From contig JAFBJY010001458.1 of the NCBI GenBank assembly GCA_016801885.1, positions 1 to 64,000 of the forward strand: 64,000 bases of DNA, written 5' to 3'. Every line of letters begins with the position of its first letter. Position 1 is the first letter of the stretch. The notes under the pieces are model-generated. The model was not told where the DNA came from and ran no database searches. It saw nothing but the letters and a program-made list of their open reading frames with translations. The position numbers were made by a program, and so were the translations under genes. This DNA comes from Toxotes chatareus (taxonomy: Eukaryota; Chordata; Actinopteri; Toxotidae). Below are positions 56,197 through 64,000 of the stretch, in pieces.

Positions 56197-56454
56197 TGAT
56201 CTGGACTTTCCTGTAGTTTCCTCTTGTCCTTGTAACAGCAGTAGCTCCTCCCTTCCTTGTCAATAATTGTGCAGAAATATCTGAGTGCTTCTTTCTTCCT
56301 AAATCATGAGTCCTGTCCAGTCCAACTGTTTCTGCTCCTGTTTGACTTCTGAACTTGTCTCTGGCTGTGTGTCCACTTACTGCAGCCTGTGACATCAGGC
56401 TGTAGAATGTTGATACATCAAAGGCATCAAAGGACAAACTCTCTCACACACACA

Positions 56455-56507
<53 letters not shown>

Positions 56508-57565
56508 ACTGACACTTATGTCTTTGTGAGGACACTTGCTGACATAATGCATTCCCTAGTCCTTACCCTAACTCTAACCAAAACCCAATTCTAACCCTGA
56601 AACCAAGTCTCAACCCTCAAACAGCAACATGAACACAGATGGAAACACTGCAGAGCTGCTTTGGATGGTTTAACAGGTAGAGATCATCAGATAATGGAAT
56701 GACCTGATACCTTCATCTGTTTCCATAAACACATGGAGGAAATCTCCCAAACACAAACTTAACCACAATGTGATTCACAGCTAACAAACACACTTGCATG
56801 TAAACTCTCACACCAACATAAAAATAAGTCATTGTTTTAGGATGTGAAGAAGAAGATCCAGGATGAAGGAGATCAGGAGACAGGAGCCCCACAACAGAAG
56901 AGAGAGAAATAAAAGAAATACAAGTAAAACACAAACTTACAAACAGATGAAGAATCACCTTAAAGTCATTGTAGTAAACAAAGAAAGTTTTGTTTCTGGA
57001 CCCAGACTGAGAAAATACCAGTAACTGAAAATAATGATGAAAAAAAATGCTTCCTCCTTCCATCCAGCCTGGTTATTTTACAGCTTCTACTCCCAGAACA
57101 TGATGATATAGTGTCAGCTTTAACTTTCACCATCAGCTTCCTACTTGATTCAGGTGACAGGTGTAACTGTTATCTCAGTGTGATGCAGAGAAGAGACCAA
57201 CATACAGCAGGACTCTGTGGATTTAAGGTCTAACAGCACAAGATAAGTTGAACGAGATCTAAAAGAAACATGAGTCAAAATGATTCTCTGTGCAGCAGCT
57301 GATCTGTTGCAGAAACAACAACTAAAACTGTCTGTGGCAATGGAGAGATAGTGAATATCACTCCTCACTTTCAATAAAGAGGTGAAGACAGAAAATAATG
57401 TCTACTGCAAAGTCACAGGAAAACCAGAGTGTGAGGAAAGAGCACATTACTGTATTGATGAAAAACAAAGATCTGATGGACAAAACTCTTCTCAAAGTTG
57501 GAATGTAGGTGGTGCAAAGCACAGAGAGCAGAGAGAGATGAAGAACCCTCTGAAACCAGTCCTGG
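56197..57565. repeat. duplicated block, copy B
   Basis: Same orientation as copy A at 3921-5455. It keeps the minus-strand RKKHSDISAQLLTRKGG reading, the CCCTAA-like repeats, the LLWGSCLLISFILDLLLHIL-type hydrophobic stretch (about 56890-56850) and the GATGCAGAGAAGAGACCAAC landmark. A (CA)n(CT)n(CA)n tract (56440-56512) has expanded here relative to copy A. Confidence 0.7.
56443..56512. repeat. (CA)n(CT)n(CA)n microsatellite
   Basis: Uninterrupted dinucleotide tract. Copy A has only short CACACA runs at the same position (4165-4182). Confidence 0.95.
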
Positions 57566-57569
57566 AGTC

Positions 57570-58165
57570 CTTGAAGGAGGACTTATTATGGACTGACAGG
57601 AGACAGAAAGACACTTTACACTCATTTCTACCAGCAGTCAGCAGACAAACACTCATGAGAGCACCTTTACACCTCACTGTGACAAAAGAGACACAGCCCA
57701 GTTCAGCCTCTGCACAGCTCTGAAGGACAAACACTGCTGTGACTGTATTTAAGAGGCAACATACTGTGATTCACATTAACAACTGACAATCATATCACTA
57801 ATAAAACATTCAATTCAACAGCTAATTAAAAAGCCAACAGGAGAACACTGTTTCTTTTACAGGTTGTTGGTATAAGATTTGAAGGAGAACAATGATTGAG
57901 ACCTTAAGTGAGATTAGTTTCATCGTGAGCTCATTATCAAGTCTATCAAAGATGAAGCAGCGTTTTGTATTTTTAGCTAAGAAGTTTTTGGCCACAATCC
58001 CAGTTGTCATTTAAAGCACAGACTCATCACTCTGGCTCCACAAAGGCTCTAATCTAGTCACACACTGCTTCACAGTCAAAGAGAGAGAAACAAATAAATA
58101 AAACAATAAGAACAGAAGATAAAATACAAGAGAGGAGCAGATATAGAACACAAGTGTAAACATCA
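57570..58165. other. spacer, nothing recognised
   Basis: No supported feature. Confidence 0.45.
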
Positions 58166-58275
58166 AATACTACGTTACCTAAAAACCTGTCTGAACAGAT
58201 GGATTTGTATCTGCTTTGTGAAAGAGTCCACAGAGTCCACACACCTCAGAGTTACTGGGAGATTATTCCAAAGTT
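58166..58275 (-). mobile_element. LINE C-terminal scrap
   Basis: The minus strand reads KLWNNLPVTLRCVDSVDSFT then IQIHLFRQVF and stop, the usual last residues of CR1-group ORF2. It is cut by the next LINE's tail. Confidence 0.7.
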
Positions 58276-59015
58276 TAGAATAGAATAGATCTTTATTGTC
58301 ATTGTCACAGGTACAACGAAATTTAAAGTGCTCTCCAGTCAGTGCATAAAAAAGAATAAATAAATAAAACATATAGTAACATTAGCAGCGTACATAACAG
58401 ACATACACACACAGTCATACACACCAAATCATCGCCTAAAAACAGAGTATTGCATATTATTTAAAACTGAAGGTTTAAAAACTGTGTTTGAGTCTGTTTG
58501 TTCTTGCATTTATTGACCTGTACCTTCTGCCTGAAGGCAATAGTTCAAACAGGAAGTGACCGGGATGGCGGGTGTCCTTTATAATGTTCTGTGCTTTTTT
58601 CAAACAGCGAGAACTGTGTAGTTCTTCCAGTGTGGGGAGAGGGCAGCCGACTATCTTTTGGGCAGTGTTGATGACCCTCTGGAGTGCTTTCCTCTGAGCC
58701 GCTGTGCAGCTGGTGTACCATACACACATGCAGTATGTTAGTATGCTCTCAATGGAGGCACGATAAAAGGATACCAGCAGTCTTTGTGTGATGTTATTCC
58801 TCCTGAGTATCCTCAGGAAGTACAGTCTCTGCTGGGCCTTTTTCAGCAGCTCAGAGGTGTTCATGCTCCAGGATAGACTCTCCTCTATGTGGACACCCAG
58901 GAAGCGGAAGTCTGCCACCCTCTCCACACAGTCCCCACTGATGATTACAGGTGGGATCTCTGTTTTCTTTCTCCTGAAGTCTATGATGAGCTCTTTGGTA
59001 TTTTTGGTATTGAGG
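58276..59015 (-). mobile_element. 5'-truncated L2-group LINE fragment
   Basis: Minus strand open from about 59015 to 58475: TKELIIDFRRKKTEIPPVII, DFRFLGVHIEESLSWSMNTS, RLLVSFYRASIESILTYCMC, then RHPGHFLFELLPSGRRYRSI. The 3' tail at left is TAGAA repeats and CAATAAAGATC. One uninterrupted frame remains, so this fragment is comparatively young. Confidence 0.88.
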
Positions 59016-59050
59016 TATTTAGGAGCAGGTTGTTGTTTGCATGTCTTTGC

Positions 59051-59209
59051 TATAAAAACCATGTGGACCTGCTTATTGGTCTGGTATCACAGGAAGTTTC
59101 CTTAACAGGGAAGTTGAGTAATTAGTTCATTGCACATCAGCATCAGCATCAGCTCGTCCCTTCGCCTCAGAGGATCTGTGCTGCTGCTTCTCTGCTGCGG
59201 GCTCGTTTG
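59051..59209 (+). promoter_or_regulatory. candidate promoter and 5' non-coding exon of the Siglec-like gene
   Basis: TATAAAA at 59051-59057 is followed about 30 bp later by ACAGGAAGTTTCC (an ETS/PU.1-like core). A stretch from about 59085 then ends in a consensus donor (TTTG|GTGAGA, donor from 59210). The next exon starts after CAAATCCAG-type acceptor at 59530. This would suit a myeloid or lymphoid receptor, but it rests on motif inspection only. Confidence 0.4.
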
Positions 59210-59533
59210 GTGAGACAACGTTTTACTCTGATCCTTGTTAACGTAGACAGTTAAATCCTGTTGTTACTGTTCAGACACTGAAAAACACCTGATGTGATAT
59301 GTGGTCATTTTATTGGCTGTGGTTTGGTTCAGCAGAACGACACTCGTGAAACTTTAGCTCGGCGTCTGTGGAAACATTCTCCGTCGATGTGAAATGTGAT
59401 GTTTCACTGTGCAGCTCTGCACATGATGTCCGTCACAAACACACAACTCAGAGACGAGCGGCTGCACAGGAGAAGTTCCTGATGTCAGTGTTTGGTAAAA
59501 TCCACTGAATGGTTGTGTTTGTAAATCCAGGTG

Positions 59534-59600
59534 ATGACTTTGGTCCAGTGTGTGAACATGGTGACAGCCAGCGTGCTGCTGAGCCTCTTCTTTCTGTCAG
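59534..59600 (+). CDS. Siglec-like exon: signal peptide
   Basis: ATG at 59534 reads MTLVQCVNMVTASVLLSLFF then LS and donor G|GTGAGC. It has a hydrophobic core without charge, fitting a cleavable signal. A second in-frame Met at codon 9 gives a cleaner signal peptide and may be the real start. It leaves phase 1. Confidence 0.8.
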
Positions 59601-62600
59601 GTGAGCTGCTGCTTCAGTCACTTTAAGGTGAATATTATGGTCTGTTTCTCTCTCTGTGACAGCACTGACTGTGGGTGTATGTGGCCTCAGACATCACCTG
59701 TTGGGGGGTGAAGGGCGGTTATTATTAATCATTAATCATCATGATCCACGAGAAGATGGCGCCGCGGATGGCTGCCGCGGTGTTTCGGTGCGCATTGTTT
59801 TGGATTGTTTTGTTTGTTTACCCTGTGTTTTGCTTTAACACCCGACTCACTTTTACCAGAGAAGAGCTCTTAAACATAAGAGAAACAACTCCAGTGGATT
59901 TATTTCCCACTTTTCTGGTGCAATCGGCAGGAATATTGGACATTCTGGTCAAAGGTGCCCTCACCTTTGCTCAGGTAGTGAAGCGCCGGAGGAGAGGTAA
60001 ACGTGCCGGTGCGCTCGTGCGCCTCCGCAGACGCGGGTCCCGCACTGCGCTCCCGGGAATATTTCTCTCCAACGTGCGCTCACTGTGCAATAAAATGGAA
60101 GAACTTCAGCTGCTAGTGAGTAAAAACAGAGACTTTTCAGCATCTTCGGTTTTGTGCTTCACGGAGACATGGTTGTGTGGACTGATACCGGACTCTGCGC
60201 TGCAGTTGGCAGGCTTCCAACTCTTCAGAGCGGATCGCGACACAGGACTATCCGGCAAAACTAAAGGCGGTGGAATCTGTTTTTATATCAACAGCGGCTG
60301 GTGCAACGATGTGACAGTGATCAAACGGTACTGTTCTCCTGACCTGGAAACTTTTTCATCAACTGCAGACCGTTCTACTCGCCCCGTGAGTTCGCTTCAT
60401 TCATTCTGGTCGGTGTTTACATTCCACCGCAGGCCGACGTGCAGGAGGCCCAGCGCACGCTCGCCGACCAGATTCTGTGCGTGGAGCGGACTAACACGGA
60501 CTCCTTAGTTATTGTCCTCGGTGACTTTAACAAAGGTAACCTCAGCCACGAACTCCCCAAATACAGACAGTTTATTAAATGTCCCACCAGAGAGGAGAAA
60601 ACACTGGATCACTGTTACACCACTGTCAGTAACGCTTATCATGCTGTCCCTCGCGCTGCACTGGGTCACTCTGACCATGCCACGGTCCACCTGATTCCTG
60701 CATACAGGCAGAAATTAAAGCTCTGTAAACCTGTTGTGAGGACGTCAAAGCAGTGGAGCAGTGAAGCTGTGGAGGATCTTCAGGCATGCTTGGACTGTAC
60801 TGATTGGGATGTTTTCAGGACTGCTACCACCAGTCTGGATGAGTATACAGAGGCTGTGACATCATACATCAGTTTTTGTGAAGACTGCTGTATTCCAACA
60901 CGCACCAGGGTGAGTTATAACAATGACAAACCCTGGTTCACAGCCAAACTCAGACAGCTGAGGTTGGAGAAGGAAAGGGCGTTCAGGAGTGGGGACAGAG
61001 ACATGTTTAAAGAGGCAAAGTACAGGTTTAGCAAGGAGGTGAGAGAAGCTAAACGACTGTACTCTGAGAAGCTTCAACACCAGCTCTCAGCCAACGACTC
61101 TGCCTCTGTCTGGAAAGGGCTCAGGCAGATCACCAACTTCAAGCCTAAAGCCCCCCACTCTGCCAACGACTCACACCTCACCAACAGACTGAATGAGTTT
61201 TACTGCCGCTTTGAAAGACAATGGGACAGTCCTGACACCATCCCCCATGTCACCACCTACCAGCTCCAACCCAACAGCCCCTCCTCCCCACCACAACTGC
61301 ATCCCTCTCCATCCTGGAGAGAGATGTAAACAGACTCTTTAGGAGGCAGAACCCCCGCAAGGCAGCCGGTCCTGACTCCATCTCTCCATCCACCCTGAAG
61401 CACTGCGCTGATCAACTGTCTCCAGTGTTCACTAACATCTTCAACTCCTCACTGGAGGCATGTCACGTGCCAGTCTGCTTCAAGACCTCCACCATCATCC
61501 CCATCCCCAAGAAACCAAGGATCACAGGACTTAATGACTACAGACCCGTCGCCCTGACCTCTGTAGTCATGAAGACTTTTGAGCGCCTCGTCCTGACCCA
61601 CCTCAAGGCCATCACTGACCCACTCCTGGATCCCCTGCAGTTCGCCTACAGAGCCAACAGGTCTGTGGACGATGCAGTAAACCTGGCCCTCCATTTCGTC
61701 CTACAGCACCTGGATTCTGCAGGAACCTACGCCAGGATCCTGTTTGTGGACTTCAGTTCCGCTTTCAACACCATCATTCCGGCTCTGCTGCAGGATAAGC
61801 TCTCCCAGCTGAACGTGCCTGACTCCACCTGCAGGTGGATCACAGACTTCTTGTCAGACAGGAGGCAGCATGTGAAGCTGGGAAAGCACATTTCTGATTC
61901 CCGGACCATCAACACCGGTTCCCCTCAAGGCTGCGTTCTTTCTCCTTTACTCTTCTCCCTGTACACCAACAGCTGTACCTCCAGCCACCAGTCTGTCAAG
62001 CTGCTGAAGTTTGCAGACGACACACCACCCTCATTGGTCTCATCTCTGACGGGATGAGTCTGCATACAGGTGGGAGATTGACCAACTGGTGTCCTGGTGC
62101 TCCAAAAACAACCTGGAGCTGAACACAGCGAAGACAGTGGAGATGGTGGTAGATTTTAGGAAGAACCCAGCCCCTCCTGCCCCCATCCTCCTGAGTGACT
62201 CCTCAGTCAACAGGGTGGAGTCCTTCACCTTCCTGGGAACCCTCATCACCCAGGACCTCAAATGGGAGCTGAACATCAGCTCCCTCACCAAAAAAGCCCA
62301 CCAGAGGATGTACTTCCTCCGGCAGCTGAAGAAGTTCAACCTGCCGAGGTCAATGATGGTGCACTTCTACACCTCCATCATCGAGTCCATCCTCACCTCC
62401 TCCATCACCATCTGGTACGCTGCTGCCACTGCCAAGGACAGAGGAAGGCTGCAGCGTATCATCCACTCTGCTGAGAAGGTGATTGGCTGCAATCTGCCAT
62501 CTCTCCAGGACCTGTACGCCTCCAGGACCCTGAGGCGTGCCGGTAAGATTGCAGCTGATCCCTCCCACCCTGGTCACAAACTCTTTGAGACACTTCCCTC

Positions 62601-64000
62601 CGGCAGGAGGCTGCGGTCCATCAAGACCAAAACCTCACGTCACAGGAACAGTTTCTTTCCCTCTGCCACCACCCTCATCAACACAGCTCCCCACCCCCTT
62701 CCCCCCCCCAAACAGCACGGACCCTCATTTCCCCAATACAGACTATGTTACATTAACATAATTCAGATCTGTACTGCATGCGTTATATTAACGCTCCTAT
62801 AAGGCATTATTACCTCTGCACTACATCCACTTTGCAACATTGCACATTATATTGTTATTATTTGTACAGACTTTCTTCCACGTAGTACTTCCTCTTTCTC
62901 TTATTTTAGTATTAAAACTTTCTTTTCTTGTTCAAACTTGCACCAACAACACCACGTCAAATTCCTTGTATGTGTAACATACCTGGCAATAAAGTTTTCT
63001 GATTCTGATTAAGATGTTACATTAATCACATGATGTTAATCATGAATCTGGTTTTACAGGAGCTTTGGCTGATTGTTCTCTGGAGCCAGACCTCTTCATT
63101 ACTGCACCACAGAAGATGGAAGCACTGAGAGGATCTTGTTTGCAAATCCCATGTACCTTTAGTGCTAATCCTGAAAAAGGCTTTAACAGTAGCAGAGCTT
63201 CCTCTGGAGTGTGGATTAAAAATGACTACAGATTTCAGTTGAATCCAAACAATGTGATATTCAATGGTACTGGGTCAGTGAACAAATATGCAGCAAGCAT
63301 CACTGGAAACCCGAGTCAGAAAAACTGCACCACTCTGTTTTCCAGTTTAACCACAGCTGACAGTTACTTCTTTTTTTTTATTTTTATTCGTTTGTTTTTA
63401 ATGTTGTTGTCAGAGCTTTGGCTTTGACATGAGACTGGGACTCCATGGGGGCGGCACCACCACCAGCCTGGACTGTTGATACAAGGCAGCGGTTCAGAGC
63501 CTGTGTTGGACGTGTTGTTCCTTCTTCGCTCACCACAGCTGTGAGACACATTTTATCCTCATTCTGATGTTTGGTGTGAACATAAAGTGAAGCGCCGGGC
63601 CTGTATCTGCACTGGCTGACTGATCACTGCATGAATAAACAGGTGCTCAGGTGTTCCTAATAAAGTGCTCAGTGAGTGTTTTCCTTATCCCATCCAGAGA
63701 CTTTTAAACAGTGAGGTCTCAGGTTTGAATGTTTTTTCTGAAATGTTGAGTTTGTTTCTCAGATGTTGAGCTGACACAAACCGGATTGTTTGTTTTCTTT
63801 GGTGTAAAATGAGTGTTTGTTGTTTCACCACAGATTCTGCTCCGAGCCCCAGGATTCACATCTTAGGTGATGTGAAGGAGAAGGAGTCTGTGGGTATAAC
63901 CTGCTCAGCTGTCTCTCCCTGTCCACAGTCCCCTCCCACACTCACCTGGGCTGTCCCACATGAGTCTCAGAACAAACTGGAGCAAAACATAGATGAAACC
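59534..64000 (+). CDS. Siglec/CD22-like immunoglobulin receptor gene, 5' part (continues past the window)
   Basis: Cell-surface receptor that in its family binds sialic acids through an N-terminal V-set Ig domain and signals through a cytoplasmic tail. Exons seen: signal peptide (59531-59600), V-set domain (from 63060) and a C2-set domain (from 63834, open to the window end). All use phase-1 junctions, as usual for Ig exons. A ~3.3-kb L2 LINE occupies the intron between the first two. The V exon is broken near 63371, so this copy may be a pseudogene or may skip the exon (both junctions are phase 1). The signal exon and D2 remain open. No further exons are visible. Confidence 0.8.
59710..63012 (+). 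mobile_element. near full-length L2 LINE in the Siglec-like intron
   Basis: The 5' side carries GAGAAGATGGCGCCGCGG, a typical start of fish L2 elements. The 3' end has GGCAATAAAGTTTTCTGATT and ends in TTCTGATT repeats at 63012. It is in the same orientation as the host gene. The exact 5' junction is not resolved. Confidence 0.9.
59741..62802 (+). pseudogene. L2 LINE ORF2 (endonuclease + RT), three frame breaks
   Basis: The N-terminal hydrophobic leader is followed by the endonuclease: LSNVRSLCNKMEEL, CFTETWLCGLIPDS, then after a break near 60350 LGDFNKGNLSHELP and LGHSDHATVHLIPA. Linker: NRLNEFYCRFERQ. RT after a break near 61330: RKAAGPDSISPSTL, LNDYRPVALTSVVMKTFERL, FVDFSSAFNTIIPALLQDKL, TGSPQGCVLSPLLFSLYTN, KFADD, with a third break immediately after the Asp-Asp pair (about 62025). 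The remaining C-terminus (62050-62802) is open: FTFLGTLITQDLKWELNISS; VIGCNLPSLQDLYASRTLRR. Domains are complete in order, so it is a young but disabled copy. Confidence 0.92.
63060..63370 (+). pseudogene. Siglec-like exon: V-set domain, truncated
   Basis: The acceptor GTTTTACAG at 63059 opens a phase-1 exon reading ALADCSLEPDLFITAPQKME. It has the Siglec-style cysteine pair GSCLQIPCTF (interdomain plus B-strand), C-strand Trp (SSGVWIKND), N-glycosylation sites (NSS, NGT, NCT) and the E-strand Cys with KNCTTLFSSLTTADSYFF. After this a T-rich stretch replaces the F-strand and the frame ends at 63427. The usual Y-x-F-R arginine that binds sialic acid, and the G-strand, are missing. No donor is apparent at a normal position. 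Confidence 0.78.
63371..63690. mobile_element. repeat-derived insert interrupting the V exon
   Basis: Begins with a T-rich tract (TTTTTTTTATTTTTATTCGT) and ends with GTTCCTAATAAAGTGCTCAG-TGAGTG, the terminus of a dispersed fish repeat. No coding capacity. The element family is not certain. Confidence 0.45.
63834..64000 (+). CDS. Siglec-like exon: C2-set domain 2 (runs off the window)
   Basis: The acceptor TTTCACCACAG opens a phase-1 exon: DSAPSPRIHILGDVKEKESV, then GITCSAVSPCPQSPPTLTW, the Siglec domain-2 pattern with the extra interdomain Cys (PCPQSPP) and core Trp. Open through base 64000. Confidence 0.85.

Overview
The window is nuclear DNA of a ray-finned (teleost) fish. The evidence is a fish-type FISNA-NACHT NLR gene with spliced 174-bp leucine-rich-repeat exons, a Siglec-like immunoglobulin gene at the right edge, and retrotransposon families typical of fish (L2/CR1-group, Tx1-group and RTE-like LINEs, a ZMYM-type hAT transposon, solo LTRs). 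Genes have introns, GT-AG splice sites and long AT-rich spacers. The species cannot be told from the sequence alone.

Layout. 0-6.3 kb: one intact-looking tRNA-Glu gene, LINE fragments, an LTR-like stretch and the first copy (3.9-5.5 kb) of a duplicated block. 6.3-10.3 kb: a complete but frame-broken hAT transposon with 15-bp terminal inverted repeats, followed by a short CpG-containing ORF of unknown identity. 10.6-14.7 kb: nothing recognised. 14.7-31.3 kb, minus strand: an NLR gene. Reading 5' to 3' it has three small N-terminal exons (two are tandem duplicates), two linker exons, one 1.86-kb FISNA-NACHT-winged-helix exon that is fully open, six LRR exons, and a damaged B30.2 (PRY/SPRY) remnant. 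The LRR part grew by tandem duplication of a ~2.6-kb unit. Three retroelements sit in its introns: an L2-group LINE, a CR1-type 3' fragment and a solo LTR. Two of these have their empty target preserved in a neighbouring duplicate. A possible ISRE plus 5' non-coding exon lies at ~35.1 kb. 31.6-41.5 kb: LINE fragments, a 107-bp inverted repeat, a possible non-autonomous hAT, a tRNA-Lys-like repeat and nested solo LTRs. 44.8-49.9 kb, minus: a near full-length CR1-group LINE with an SGNH-esterase ORF1 and an EN-RT ORF2, both frame-broken. 49.9-53.3 kb, minus: a Tx1-group LINE carrying a small palindromic insert. 54.4-55.6 kb: AT-rich 370-bp tandem repeats. 56.2-57.6 kb: second copy of the duplicated block. 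58.2-64.0 kb: LINE fragments, then the start of a plus-strand Siglec/CD22-like receptor gene. A ~3.3-kb L2 LINE lies in its first coding intron, and its V-set exon is broken just before the expected sialic-acid-binding arginine.

Functionally the only host genes supported are immune: a cytosolic NLR sensor and a cell-surface Siglec-like receptor, plus one tRNA. Everything else recognisable is mobile-element material in several generations of nesting. No CRISPR, operon or prokaryotic feature is present. The most unusual points are the exon-shuffling history of the NLR, the precise disruption of the Siglec V domain, the twin blocks 52 kb apart, and several small structured repeats that fit no family I can name.
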